Positions 50,127-61,300 of a stretch of DNA of 64,000 nt are shown in pieces. How positions within the stretch are numbered: position 1 is the first letter of the stretch; the number at the start of each line of letters is the position of its first letter. The stretch is from the NCBI GenBank assembly GCA_006954405.1, contig LVVQ01000001.1:248001-312000 (forward strand), given 5' to 3'. Below the pieces are notes generated by a model, which saw nothing but the letters and a program-made list of their open reading frames with translations, searched no databases and was not told the DNA's origin. A program made the translations under genes and the position numbers. This DNA comes from Candidatus Methanarcanum hacksteinii. Lineage in GTDB: Archaea > Thermoplasmatota > Thermoplasmata > Methanomassiliicoccales > Methanomethylophilaceae.

Positions 50127-51661
50127 CTCAAATGGAGGAGTTCAGTAGATATCTCATCGAGATGATACTCGACGGCAGTATCACTGACAGGGATAGATTC
50201 CAAACTCAGAAGATATGGGCATGCAAGAGGTTCGGATTAGGGGCGGTACCTTCCAACTCCGAGATCCTGAAGTACGTCAGGCCGGAAGAGAGGAAGAAGG
50301 TGGTACCGTACATCCTGAAGAAACCGATGAGGACGTTGAGTGGTGTTGCCGTTGTCGCAGTGATGACCTCTCCCTATCCGTGTCCGCATGGTAAGTGCAT
50401 GTACTGTCCAGGCGGCGTAGAGAACGATTCCCCTCAGTCATATACAGGCAAGGAGCCTGCCGCAAGACGTGCCGGCAGGAATGAGTACGATCCCTTCAGA
50501 CAGGTCACCGAGAGGATAGGTCAGTTGGAAGCTATCGGCCACATAACCGATAAGATAGACCTGATAATAATGGGCGGGACATTCACTTCCCGTGACGAGG
50601 AATATCAGACATGGTTCGTCAAAAGATGTTTCGATGCGATGAACGGGCGTGAGGCACCGGATATCGAGACCGCTCAGGAATGGAATGAGGTTGCGGAGCA
50701 CAGATGCGTCGGACTCACGGTGGAGACCAGGCCGGACGTCTTCGATGATGCACAGATAGAGCGTTCGATGCTGTTGGGGGCTACGAGGGTCGAATTAGGC
50801 GTTCAGATATTGGATGACGACATCCTCAGCTCTGTAGAACGCGGTCATGGAGTGAAAGAGGTCATCGAAGGGACACAGCGTTGTAAGGACCATGGTCTGA
50901 AGATATGTTACCACATCATGCCCGGACTCCCTGGTTCCGATCCAGAGAACGATATGAGGTGCTTCAGAACAGTGTTCGATGATGCTAGATTCAGACCTGA
51001 TATGCTGAAATTCTATACGACATTGGTCGTGGCAGGTACGAAACTGTACGATATGTGGCAGGACGGGAAGTATACGCCATACGACGTCGAGATGGCCACC
51101 GAGCTTCTCGCTGATATGAAATCGATAGTTCCGGAATACGTCAGGATACAGAGGATCCAACGCGATATACCCGCACCCCAGATCGCAGCAGGCATATTGA
51201 AGAGCAATATCCGTGAATTGGTCCATGAGAGGCTCCAGCAGACCGGCAGGGAATGCAGGTGCATAAGGTGCAGAGAGGTCGGACACAACGACATCTCTCT
51301 GACGGATGATTCCAAGGTCATCATGGACGATATGGTCTACGAAGCCTCTGAAGGCATGGAGCATTTCATCAACCTATCATATGAGGATGCTCTGATAGGC
51401 TATGTACGTCTGAGGATAGATGATAATGAGTGTGCTACCATCAGAGAATTGAAGGTATTCGGTAAGATGGCCGAGATCGGAAAGGATGGAGAGGATTGGC
51501 AACATCGCGGATTCGGACGTGAATTGGTGTCCAAGGCAGAGGATGTCGCAAGATCCAACGGAAAGAGGAGGATCAGGATAACCAGTGGAGTCGGAGTGAG
51601 AGGTTACTACCGCATGCTCGGTTATTCCTTGGAAAGACCGTACATGGTGAAGGATCTCTGA
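50123..51661 (+). CDS. elp3: Elp3-type tRNA uridine(34) acetyltransferase/radical SAM enzyme
   Basis: This 512-aa enzyme forms 5-carboxymethyl groups on wobble uridines. The radical SAM part holds the cluster CPHGKCMYCPGG (about residue 90) and the TIM-barrel motif FYTTLVVAGTKLYDM; the C-terminal GNAT acetyltransferase domain carries GFGRELVSKAEDVARSNGKRRIRITSG and GYYRMLGY. Cys-rich CRCIRCREVG links the two. The full architecture is typical of archaeal Elp3. It starts in an ATGA overlap with the preceding small gene, and the downstream PRC-barrel/CDC48 pair is on the other strand. Confidence 0.93.
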   Translation: MTQMEEFSRYLIEMILDGSITDRDRFQTQKIWACKRFGLGAVPSNSEILKYVRPEERKKVVPYILKKPMRTLSGVAVVAVMTSPYPCPHGKCMYCPGGVENDSPQSYTGKEPAARRAGRNEYDPFRQVTERIGQLEAIGHITDKIDLIIMGGTFTSRDEEYQTWFVKRCFDAMNGREAPDIETAQEWNEVAEHRCVGLTVETRPDVFDDAQIERSMLLGATRVELGVQILDDDILSSVERGHGVKEVIEGTQRCKDHGLKICYHIMPGLPGSDPENDMRCFRTVFDDARFRPDMLKFYTTLVVAGTKLYDMWQDGKYTPYDVEMATELLADMKSIVPEYVRIQRIQRDIPAPQIAAGILKSNIRELVHERLQQTGRECRCIRCREVGHNDISLTDDSKVIMDDMVYEASEGMEHFINLSYEDALIGYVRLRIDDNECATIRELKVFGKMAEIGKDGEDWQHRGFGRELVSKAEDVARSNGKRRIRITSGVGVRGYYRMLGYSLERPYMVKDL

Positions 51662-51895
51662 TCATTTGGAGAACACGACGTTCTTGTCGGTTATCTTGAT
51701 CATATTGAACCCTATTATCGCACGACCCCTATCATCGAGTTCATACGCGTTCTTATGTGTGCTGGTGGCGTTCACGAGGAGATATTTGATCTCTCCAGTC
51801 TCTGTGTTGAACACGATATCGACTATCGGCCCTATGGGGAATCCCCCGGTGGTCATCGCGACCTTGCCGATGATCTCGTCCGAGAACATCTCCAT
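51662..51895 (-). CDS. PRC-barrel domain protein (CDC48-linked)
   Basis: This 77-aa protein is a single PRC-barrel (IIGKVAMTTGGFPIGPIVDIVFNTETGEIKYLLVN) ending IGFNMIKITDKNVVFSK. Start ATG 51895 is used: TGATG overlaps the cdc48 stop and GGTGATC upstream matches the 16S rRNA tail well. A longer start at 51910 is possible. The tight coupling to cdc48 suggests it works with that ATPase. It is convergent with elp3, with no gap. Confidence 0.85.
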   Translation of the reverse strand: MEMFSDEIIGKVAMTTGGFPIGPIVDIVFNTETGEIKYLLVNATSTHKNAYELDDRGRAIIGFNMIKITDKNVVFSK

Positions 51896-54102
51896 CAGAT
51901 CACCGTCCAAAAGGGTATGTTGTCATTGTTCGTCTTCCTCTTCATCATCTCGGACGCCATCGCATAGTATTCGTCCATGATCTTCGGGTCGACGGACGGT
52001 TTGATGATGTCGAGTGCGGACATGAAGTGCTTCCTATCGACATATTTCGCATTAGGGTTCTCATGGAATGCGGCCATACCCGCTTCCCTGCATACCGCTT
52101 GGAGATCCGCACCCACATATCCGTCCGTGAGCTCAGCGATATCGATCAGATCCACGTTGATCAGGGGCATATCTTTCGTATGAACCTCAAGGATCCTGAG
52201 ACGACTCTCCAGATCGGGTTTGCCGACAAGGATCATCTTGTCGAATCTTCCGGGCCTGAGCAACGCAGGATCCATCATATCGGGTCTGTTGGTCGCTGCC
52301 ATGACCGTGACGTTCTCCAATCCTTCGATACCGTCCATGGACGTCAGTATCTGGTTGACCATCCTCTCTATCGATGCGTTCTCGGCCCTAGTGCCGCGCT
52401 TCGGAGTTATGGAATCGATCTCATCGAAGAATATTATGCATGGCGCCATCTGTTTGGCGCGTTTGAATATCTGTCTTATGGCCTTCTCGCTCTCGCCCAT
52501 CCATTTGCTGGTGAGCTCTGGACCGTTCACGCATATGAAGTTGGAACCCGATTCGTTGGCCACCGCTTTGGCTATGAGCGTCTTACCAGTGCCTGGTGGA
52601 CCATACAGCAACACGCCTCTCGGAGGTTTTATACCAAGGTGTTCGAACGCTTTCCTCTCCTCTGTCGGGATGAACGTCTCGCGTATCTCTTTCTTTATAC
52701 TATCAAAACCGCCGACATCGGACCACCCCACCTTCGGTATGTCCACGATGACCTCTCTCATGCCGCTCGGTTCCACTTCCGATAGTGCGTTCATGAAATC
52801 GTTCATGTTGACCTTCATGGATATCAATGTGGACTGCGGGATCGGTTTATCGAGATCAAGGTTGACAAGGTTCCTCGTGAGGCATTTCATGGCAGCCTCC
52901 CTTGCCAATGCAGCAAGATCGGCACCCACGAATCCCTGTGTGAGGTTCGCCAATCTATCTGTTGACACGTCCTCATCCAACGGCATCGATCTTAGATGAA
53001 CGGCAAGGATGTCCTTCCTCCCATCCCTTCCTGGTATGCCGATCTCTATCTCGCGATCGAATCTTCCAGGTCTTCTCAGCGCAGGATCTATGGATTCCTC
53101 TCTGTTGGTGGCTGCGATCACGATCACGTCCCCTCTTCCGGACAATCCATCCATCAGTGTGAGCAACTGTGCGACCACACGTCTCTCCACCTCCCCATTC
53201 ACATCGTTACGGTTGGGCGCTATGGAATCGATCTCATCTATGAACACTATGCTGGGCGCACTGTCCTCTGCCTTATCGAACACATTCCTCAGACGTTCCT
53301 CGGACTGTCCATAATAGCTGCCCATGATCTCAGGACCCTGTATCGAGAAGAATGATGCTCCCGATTCCTTGGCAACGGCCTTGGCTATGAGCGTCTTACC
53401 TGTACCTGGAGGGCCATACAGCAGCACACCTTTCGGGGCAGTGATCCCCAGGCGGTCGAACAATTCGGGATGTTTGATGGGGAGTTCGATCATCTCCCTG
53501 ATCCTCTTGAGCTCCTCCTCGAGTCCGCCTATATCCTCGTACGAGACCTGACTAGTGAATGTACTGGCGGTCTTGTCATCCGCCACCTCCTTTATGGTGA
53601 CCTCTGTCTTCTGGTCCACGACCACTATGCCTACGGGAACGGTCGTTATGACCTTGAATTGTATGAGATTGCCCATGAGCGCTATGTTCGGGACGACTAT
53701 CTCATTGTCCCTGAGGACAGGTCTGTTCATCAGACCGTTCTTGAATATCTCGTCCACGCCTTCCCTGAAGCTGATCTTCTTTCCGGCAGGTATGCCGATG
53801 GGGGATATGATGATCTTCTCTGCCGGTAAGGTCTCCGCTTTCCTCACGCGAACGCTCTCATCCACGGTGACGCCTGCATTGGACCTCGTGATACCATCCA
53901 TGCGGATGAGCCCCTTGCCCTCATCATCGATGGCGCCCTTCATGACCTTGGCTACGGCTGAACGTTTACCTACGATCTCGACTACATCCCCTATCTGTAC
54001 GTTGAGTCTTCTGAAGGATGCGGAATCCATCCTGACCCTTCCAAATCCTGCCTCGGATTTCATCAATGCGGTCGCTACTTTCAGCTCTATCAGGTCGCCC
54101 AT
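51895..54102 (-). CDS. cdc48: CDC48/VAT-type AAA+ ATPase
   Basis: This 735-aa ATPase unfolds protein substrates for degradation. The N-domain (about 1-190) has the double-psi beta-barrel, and two AAA domains each show Walker A (GVLLYGPPGTGKTLIAKAVA, about 220 and 490), Walker B (IVFIDEIDSIAP; CIIFFDEIDSITPKRG) and arginine-finger segments (DPALRRPGRFD and DPALLRPGRFD). Length and two-domain order match VAT of Thermoplasma. The ATG has AGGGACTC upstream. A PRC-barrel gene overlaps its stop, and the tRNA-Lys/rpo cluster is divergent. Confidence 0.95.
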   Translation of the reverse strand: MGDLIELKVATALMKSEAGFGRVRMDSASFRRLNVQIGDVVEIVGKRSAVAKVMKGAIDDEGKGLIRMDGITRSNAGVTVDESVRVRKAETLPAEKIIISPIGIPAGKKISFREGVDEIFKNGLMNRPVLRDNEIVVPNIALMGNLIQFKVITTVPVGIVVVDQKTEVTIKEVADDKTASTFTSQVSYEDIGGLEEELKRIREMIELPIKHPELFDRLGITAPKGVLLYGPPGTGKTLIAKAVAKESGASFFSIQGPEIMGSYYGQSEERLRNVFDKAEDSAPSIVFIDEIDSIAPNRNDVNGEVERRVVAQLLTLMDGLSGRGDVIVIAATNREESIDPALRRPGRFDREIEIGIPGRDGRKDILAVHLRSMPLDEDVSTDRLANLTQGFVGADLAALAREAAMKCLTRNLVNLDLDKPIPQSTLISMKVNMNDFMNALSEVEPSGMREVIVDIPKVGWSDVGGFDSIKKEIRETFIPTEERKAFEHLGIKPPRGVLLYGPPGTGKTLIAKAVANESGSNFICVNGPELTSKWMGESEKAIRQIFKRAKQMAPCIIFFDEIDSITPKRGTRAENASIERMVNQILTSMDGIEGLENVTVMAATNRPDMMDPALLRPGRFDKMILVGKPDLESRLRILEVHTKDMPLINVDLIDIAELTDGYVGADLQAVCREAGMAAFHENPNAKYVDRKHFMSALDIIKPSVDPKIMDEYYAMASEMMKRKTNNDNIPFWTVI

Positions 54103-54316
54103 GAGTCCCTGTAAGCGATACGTTTATTTTATTGGTCGTAATCCACGGTGATGTTGGAAGCAGGTGTCCATCGCTGATATCTATCGGCGATCGACATGTA
54201 TCGCTTCGTGACCACCCACGATATCTATCGAAAATGAACGTGGAGGACATCGTTCGTTTGATAAATATTATATATGGGGAGGTATTCGGAGCGTTTACAA
54301 AGCTTAAGCTATCCAA

Positions 54317-54390
54317 GGGCCTGTAGCTCAGCTAGGTAGAGCATCTGACTTTTAATCAGGTGGTCAAGGGTTCGAATCCCTTCAGGCCCG
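54317..54390 (+). tRNA. tRNA-Lys(TTT)
   Basis: Acceptor GGGCCTG pairs with CAGGCCC; anticodon arm TCTGA-CTTTTAA-TCAGG gives TTT; T arm AGGG-TTCGAAT-CCCT. The 3' end reads CCG, so CCA is not encoded, unlike the other four tRNAs here. Confidence 0.93.
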
Positions 54391-54511
54391 CCGATGGTCT
54401 TCATGAGCGATCAAGAGCGGATCAAGTATGAGGAATATCGAATGAAATGTCTTTTGAATTTTCTCAGAGGTTTCCCACTGACCTGCAGTGGGGCAAAATG
54501 TAGGTGAAAAC

Positions 54512-54775
54512 TTGGCAGCAGAGAATATCTCATTCAATGTCCTCCAGCATGATCTGGTGCCCGAACACATTCTTTTGTCAGAGGAAGAGGCTAACAAAGT
54601 TCTGTTAGATTTGAACATAACTCGCGACCAGCTTCCGAAGATAAAGAAGAGTGACGCGGCCGTCAGAGTGCTTGAGAATATCAACGGGCCTATCGAAGTA
54701 GGGCGCGTGATCAAGGTCATTAGGAAGAGCAGTACGGCGGAGGAATTCGTTGCGTACAGACTAGTAACGGAGTGA
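54512..54775 (+). CDS. rpoH: RNA polymerase subunit H (Rpb5-like)
   Basis: This 87-aa subunit is the archaeal Rpb5 C-terminal homologue: FNVLQHDLVPEHILLSEEEANKVLLDLNITRDQLPKIKKSDAAVRVL, ending VIKVIRKSSTAEEFVAYRLVTE. TTG 54512 is preferred because AGGTGA lies 4-9 nt upstream; GTG 54488 would add 8 residues but has no such signal. It heads the rpoH-B-A'-A''-L30e-nusA operon, 120 nt after tRNA-Lys. Confidence 0.92.
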   Translation: MAAENISFNVLQHDLVPEHILLSEEEANKVLLDLNITRDQLPKIKKSDAAVRVLENINGPIEVGRVIKVIRKSSTAEEFVAYRLVTE

Positions 54776-54781
54776 TTTCTA

Positions 54782-57700
54782 ATGAGGGATTTAGTAAAGT
54801 TATACTTCGAGGAACGCACCATCGTCAACCACCATATCGCATCATTCAACGACTTCCTTGCGACGAGGAGCAATCCCAACAGCAGGATGCAGAAGATCGT
54901 GGACGATATGAGGGTCCCCACCGACGATGCTGCACGCGGTGTCATCAAATTGGACACCGACCGTACGAATGGCAGGAACATCGAGATCCGCATCGGAAGG
55001 AAGAGAGATGAGGAAGGAAACATCGATCACCAGGCCAAGCCCACCATCACGATCGAACAGCCGAAGGTTATGGAGGCCAACGGATACAGTCACGACCTCA
55101 CACCCATGGAGGCAAGGCTCAGGAACCTCAACTACATGGCTCCCGTCTACGTCGATTTCACCATCATAGAGGATGGGATCGAGAGGGAGACCGAGAGGGT
55201 TCACGTCGGAGACCTCCCGATGATGGTCAAATCCGATGGATGCAACCTCAACAAAGAGGTCATACAGGCATCATTGGAACGCGAGATGTCGGATGAGGAG
55301 TATCAGAAGTTCCTCATCGAGAACAAAGAGGACACGAGGGATCCCGGAGGATACTTCATCATAGGAGGTACCGAGAGGGCACTCATCACACTCGAGGATC
55401 TCGCCCCTAACAGAGTCATGGTCGAGTACAGCGAGAAGTACGGAGCAGCCGTAGAGGTCGCCAAGGTCTTCTCACAGAAGGAAGGATACCGTGCACTCAC
55501 ACTCGTGGAGAAGAAGAAGGACGGCATGGTCATGGTATCTGTACCAGTCGTCTCTGGTTCGATCCCACTCATAGCCCTCATGAAGGCATTGGGCATGGAA
55601 TCGGATCAGGAGATCTACGAGGCCATCGCATCAACACCCGAGATGGCGAACATAGTCTACGCCAACATCGAGAACAGTTACGATAAGAAGACCTACGCTC
55701 CCAACGGATTCCACACGAGGGACGATGCGATAGCATTCCTCGAGAGGAATTTCGCAGCCGGTCAGGCAAAGGAGTACAGGACGAAGAAGGTCGAGAGCAT
55801 CCTCGACCGTTCATTGTTGCCTCACTTAGGCGACACAGAGGATGACCGTTTGAAGAAGGCGATCTTCCTCGGACGTATCGCACGTTCAGTCCTCGAACTC
55901 TCCCTCGGAATAAGGAAGGAGGACGATAAGGACCACTACGCCAACAAGAGGCTCAAGCTCTCAGGCGATCTTATGGAGGATCTCTTCAGGACAAGTTTCA
56001 ACAGTCTCATGAAGGACCTCAAATACCAGCTCGAGAGGAACTGGGGAAGGAAGAGAGAGGAGGTCAGGATCTCATCATCGATCCGTCCGGATCTCCTTAC
56101 GCACAAGCTCTTGCACGCACTCGCCACAGGTAACTGGGTAGGAGGACGCGCAGGTGTATCGCAGCTCCTTGACAGGACATCCAACATGTCCGCGATGTCA
56201 CACCTCAGGAGGATAACATCATCACTCACGAGGAGTCAGCCGCACTTCGAAGCTCGTGACCTTCACCCCACACAGTGGGGAAGACTCTGTCCATCGGAGA
56301 CCCCTGAAGGACAGAACTGCGGTCTGGTCAAGAACGCCGCACTCATCATCAACGTTTCAAAAGGATTCCCTGACGCCGATGCCAAGTGGATGCTCAGGGA
56401 CCTTGGGTCCGCCTCTGTCTCACAGCAGGGCGCACGTATCTATGTGAACGGAGACCTTGTGGGAAGCCACAGCGATCCAGTCAAGTTGGTCTCAGAGATC
56501 CGTGAGAGAAGGAGATGCGGTATCCTCTCCGATGAGATCAACATCCATTACAATGAGGATATGGATGAGGTCTACATCAACTGTGACGAGGGACGTCTCA
56601 GAAGGCCGCTCCTTGTCATAAAGGAAGGTAAGACAGTCATCACAAGGAGACACCTTGAGGGCATCAGGGATCACAAGATCAAATGGGAGGACCTCTTCAG
56701 AGAGGGAATCATGGAATGGATCGATGCCGAAGAGGAAGAGGACGCATTCGTAGCAGTCGACGCATACGAGGTACCGAGCAGATGTCCTAAATGCGGTGCC
56801 GCACTTTCACCTACAGATGTCGACTGGATGAATCCCGGAAAGGAAGGGGATGTCATACTGAAATGCTGCCACTGCAGTGAGGAATTCACTGTCGATTGTA
56901 CACTCACCAAGGATCACACCCACATGGAGATCGATCCGATGGTCATCCTCGGTGTCGCAGCAGGCCTCGTTCCGTATCCTGAGCACAACTCATCGCCTCG
57001 TGTGACGTTGGGTGCAGCTATGGCAAAGCAGGCATTGGGTGTTCCCGCGGCCAACTACCGTATCAGGCCCGATACCCGCGGACACCTTCTCCACTACCCG
57101 CAGAAGCCTATGGTACAGACGCAGACCATGGAGTTCATGGGATACAACCACAGGCCGGCAGGACAGAACTTCTGTATCGCCGTCCTATCATATCACGGAT
57201 ACAACATAGAGGATGCACTCGTCATGAACAAGTCATCCGTTCAGAGAGGTCTCGGAAGGTCCACATTCATGAGGACATACCGTGCAGAGGAACGCCGCTA
57301 CCCTGGAGGAGAGGAGGATCACTTCGAGATCCCGTCCCCCGACGTCATGGGAGCACGTGCGGATCTCGCATATGCATCACTCGGTGAGGATGGTCTCATC
57401 TCACCAGAATCTGAGATCAAGGGCGCAGATGTCCTCATCGGTAAGACATCGCCGCCAAGGTTCCACGAGGAGGGTACCGATTTCCTCACACCTCAGAAGA
57501 GGAGGGAGACATCGGTCACCGTCAGGCCCGGAGAGTTGGGATACGTCGATTCGGTCATGGTCACCGAATCAGAGAACGGTTCAAGGCTCGTCCGTGTCAA
57601 GGTCAGGGATCAGAGGATACCTGAACTCGGGGACAAGTTCTGTTCAAGGCACGGACAGAAGGGAGTCATCGGAAGGCTCGTCAGCCAGGAGAACATGCCG

Positions 57701-58369
57701 TTCACGGCCGACGGTATCACACCCGATCTCGTCGTTAACCCCCACGGTATCCCTTCGCGTATGACCATCGCCCACGTCCTCGAGATGATCGGCGGTAAGG
57801 TCGGAGCGATGGAGGGACGTACGATCGATGGTACCGTCTTCTCAGGAGAGAGGGAGGATTCGATCCGTGACGGTCTCGTCAGGAACGGATTCAAACGCAC
57901 AGGTAAGGAGGTCATGTACGACGGAAGGACCGGACGCAAGATCCAGATGGATGTCTACACAGGAGTCATCTTCTACGAGAAACTGCACCACATGGTCAGC
58001 GGAAAGATGCACTTCAGGTCAAGAGGCCCTGTGCAGATCCTCACACGTCAGCCTACAGAGGGACGTTCCAGGCAGGGAGGTCTCAGGTTCGGAGAGATGG
58101 AGCGTGACTGTCTTATCGGTCACGGCGCAGCCATGGTCATCAAGGACCGTCTCCTTGACGAATCCGATGGTACGCAGCAGTACGTCTGCGGTAACCCCAA
58201 GTGCGGGCACATCGCGATCCTGGACAAACGCGGTTCGCTCTACTGTCCTGTGTGTAAGGAGAACACCAACATCTACCTCGTACAGACATCATACGCATTC
58301 AAACTCCTGATGGATGAATTGCTCTCACTTGGTGTCGCCATGAGGCTTCAGCTGGAGGATTTAAGATGA
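54782..58369 (+). CDS. rpoB: DNA-directed RNA polymerase subunit B (unsplit)
   Basis: This 1195-aa subunit is one uninterrupted gene, as in Thermoplasmata and Crenarchaeota and unlike the split B''/B' of most class I/II methanogens. Conserved blocks include TPEGQNCGLVKN (fork), GYNIEDALVMNKSSVQRG, KFCSRHGQKGVIG and the zinc segments CPKCGAAL...CCHC and CGNPKCGH...CPVC near the end. GGAGTGAT precedes the ATG. It ends in an ATGA overlap with rpoA1. The lack of split is useful for taxonomic placement. Confidence 0.96.
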   Translation: MRDLVKLYFEERTIVNHHIASFNDFLATRSNPNSRMQKIVDDMRVPTDDAARGVIKLDTDRTNGRNIEIRIGRKRDEEGNIDHQAKPTITIEQPKVMEANGYSHDLTPMEARLRNLNYMAPVYVDFTIIEDGIERETERVHVGDLPMMVKSDGCNLNKEVIQASLEREMSDEEYQKFLIENKEDTRDPGGYFIIGGTERALITLEDLAPNRVMVEYSEKYGAAVEVAKVFSQKEGYRALTLVEKKKDGMVMVSVPVVSGSIPLIALMKALGMESDQEIYEAIASTPEMANIVYANIENSYDKKTYAPNGFHTRDDAIAFLERNFAAGQAKEYRTKKVESILDRSLLPHLGDTEDDRLKKAIFLGRIARSVLELSLGIRKEDDKDHYANKRLKLSGDLMEDLFRTSFNSLMKDLKYQLERNWGRKREEVRISSSIRPDLLTHKLLHALATGNWVGGRAGVSQLLDRTSNMSAMSHLRRITSSLTRSQPHFEARDLHPTQWGRLCPSETPEGQNCGLVKNAALIINVSKGFPDADAKWMLRDLGSASVSQQGARIYVNGDLVGSHSDPVKLVSEIRERRRCGILSDEINIHYNEDMDEVYINCDEGRLRRPLLVIKEGKTVITRRHLEGIRDHKIKWEDLFREGIMEWIDAEEEEDAFVAVDAYEVPSRCPKCGAALSPTDVDWMNPGKEGDVILKCCHCSEEFTVDCTLTKDHTHMEIDPMVILGVAAGLVPYPEHNSSPRVTLGAAMAKQALGVPAANYRIRPDTRGHLLHYPQKPMVQTQTMEFMGYNHRPAGQNFCIAVLSYHGYNIEDALVMNKSSVQRGLGRSTFMRTYRAEERRYPGGEEDHFEIPSPDVMGARADLAYASLGEDGLISPESEIKGADVLIGKTSPPRFHEEGTDFLTPQKRRETSVTVRPGELGYVDSVMVTESENGSRLVRVKVRDQRIPELGDKFCSRHGQKGVIGRLVSQENMPFTADGITPDLVVNPHGIPSRMTIAHVLEMIGGKVGAMEGRTIDGTVFSGEREDSIRDGLVRNGFKRTGKEVMYDGRTGRKIQMDVYTGVIFYEKLHHMVSGKMHFRSRGPVQILTRQPTEGRSRQGGLRFGEMERDCLIGHGAAMVIKDRLLDESDGTQQYVCGNPKCGHIAILDKRGSLYCPVCKENTNIYLVQTSYAFKLLMDELLSLGVAMRLQLEDLR

Positions 58370-61300
58370 ACACAATGCACGGAATATCAAAGAGGATCGG
58401 ATCGATCAAATTCTCCTGCGTCTCACCCGACGAGATCAGAAGGATGTCCGCAACGAAGGTCCTCACAGCCGATACGTATGATGATGAGGGATTCCCGATC
58501 GAGATGGGTCTGATGGACCTCCACATGGGAGTCATCGAACCCGGATTGTCATGTAAGACATGCGGTTGCAAATCGAGCGAATGTCCCGGTCACTTCGGAC
58601 ACATCGAATTGGCAAGACCCGTCATCCACGTCGGTTTCATCAAAGATATCAAACAACTCCTCGAGTCCACCTGCAGGAAATGTGGAAGGCTCATGCTCAC
58701 ACCTGAGCAGGTCGAGCAGACCAGGAGCAGGATGGAGCAGATGGAGGAGCTCGGAGGGGACACGACGGATATCAAGCTCTTCTCCAAGGGAACAGCCAAG
58801 GATGCATCCAGGGACATCTGTCCTCACTGCGGTGCAGAACAGCTCAAGATAAAATTGGACAAGCCTACGACATTCCGCGAGGGTCCTGAGAACCACAAGC
58901 TCACACCCGAGGATGTGCGTGAGAGGCTCGAGAAGATCCCTGACGAGGATCTCATAACACTCGGAATGGATCCCGAGACATGCAGACCGGAATGGATGGT
59001 GCTCACAGCATTGGCAGTGCCTCCTGTGACGGTAAGGCCCTCGATCACGCTCGATTCAGGTGACAGATCGGAGGATGACCTCACACACAAGCTGGTCGAT
59101 GTCCTCAGGATCAATCAGAGGCTCAGAGAGAACCGTGATGCAGGTGCACCACAGCTGATCATAGACGATCTGTGGGAATTGCTCCAATATCACGTGACAA
59201 CATACTTCGATAACCAGACATCCGGTATACCTCCCGCAAGGCACAGGTCCGGCCGTCCGTTGAAGACACTCACACAGAGGCTCAAAGGTAAGGAGGGACG
59301 TTTCAGATCCAACCTCTCAGGTAAGCGTGTGAACTTCTCGGCACGTACGGTCATCTCACCTGATCCATTGCTTTCGATCAACGATGTCGGTGTACCCATC
59401 CCCGCAGCAAGGGAACTCACAGTCCCCGTTCGCATATACGGAGAGAACATGGCCGAGGTAAGGGCCATGGTCAGGAGAGGTATCGCACCCATCAAGATCA
59501 CCGAGAAGAATGACCTCATCAAGAAGAGGGGGATCAAATCGGTCTTCGAGGAGTGGGAAGAGAACATCGCAGAGAAGGAGTTGGAGTTCGACTACGACAA
59601 CCTCTGCAGCCGCGATGAGGAGAACAAGTACGTCTACAAACTGAGCAACTTCGAGACCAAAGCCGATAAGGAACTCCTTGACAACATCAAGTGGAAATAC
59701 GTTCCCGGTGTGAACTACGTCATAAGATCGGACGACAGGAGGATCAGGGTATCCGACCGCAATTCGATCGAGGTCGCAGAGAATCTCGGTATAGATTACA
59801 CAGTCGAGAGACAGTTGATCGATGGCGATGTCGTATTGTTCAACAGGCAGCCTTCACTTCACAGGATGTCCATGATGGCCCACCGCGTCAGGGTGATGGA
59901 TGGACGCACATTCAGGTTCAACCTCTGTGTCTGTCCTCCGTACAACGCTGACTTCGATGGTGATGAGATGAACCTTCACGTCCTGCAGAGCGAGGAGGCA
60001 CGTGCTGAGGCACGTATCCTCATGCAGGTCCAGGAGAACATCCTGTCACCAAGGTATGGTGGACCGATCATCGGAGCGATCCATGATCACATCACAGGAG
60101 CATACTTCCTCACTAACAAGAACCCCAGGTTTGACAGGCTCCAGGCCATGAACATCATCATGAAACTGGACAACATCGACATCCCCGATCCTTACAAGGA
60201 CGAGGAAGGCAAGGAGTTCTGGACAGGAAGGCAGCTCTTCTCGATAGTCCTCCCCAAGGACCTCAACATCCAGTACAAGGCGAAGATCTGCCGCGGATGT
60301 GCCGAGTGTAAGAAGGAGAACTGCGAGTACGATGCATTCGTCAAGATAAGCAACGGCGAGCTCGTATGCGGTACCGTCGATGAGGCTGGTATCGGTAACA
60401 GCAAGGGTAAGATCCTCGACCGTATCGCTCGTGACTATGGAGCGGACAGGGCATGTCAGTTCATCAACGAGGTCACGAGGGTCGCACTCGGTTCGATCAT
60501 GAACCACGGATTCAGTACCGGTATCGATGATGAGGATATCTCAGAGGAATCAAGGCTCGAGATCGAGAACTTCAACCAGGAGTGTATCGAGGCCGTGGAC
60601 GAGTACGTCAGTTCATACAAGGACGGAACACTCCACCAGGACCCCGGACGTTCATTGAGAGAGACGTTGGAAGTTAAGGTCAAAGCCAAGCTCGAGGAGG
60701 CACGTACCGAGGCAGGACGTGTCGCAGGAACGAAGGATGGTAACATCAACATGCAGAACCCCGCGGTCATCATGGCCAAGTCAGGTGCCCGTGGATCCAT
60801 GCTCAACCTCTCTCAGATGGCAGGTTGTGTCGGTCAGCAGACCGTTCGTGGAGACAGGCTCGCAAGAGGATACCAGGACAGGACGCTCCCGCACTTCAAG
60901 AAGAACGATCTTGGAGCATTCGCAAGGGGATTCGTTGCAAACTCATACAAATCAGGTCTTAGGCCTACGGAGTTCTTCTTCCACGCAATGGGAGGAAGGG
61001 AAGGATTGGTCGATACGGCTGTCCGTACATCCAGGTCAGGATACATGCAGAGAAGGCTCATCTCAGCGTTGGAGGATCTCAAACTCACATCCGACGGATC
61101 CGTCAGGAACACAGTGGGTACGATCATCCAGTTCAAATACGGTGAGGACGGGACCGATCCCGCAAGGGCAGTGGGCGGAAAGGTGATCGACTACGATGAC
61201 CTCTTCATAGAGGTACTCGGTGAGGAGAGGGCCGCACCGTTCCTGAAACTTGACAGGAAGGACAACGGAGAGAGCTACGGTTCGCGCGAGAAGGACGAGA

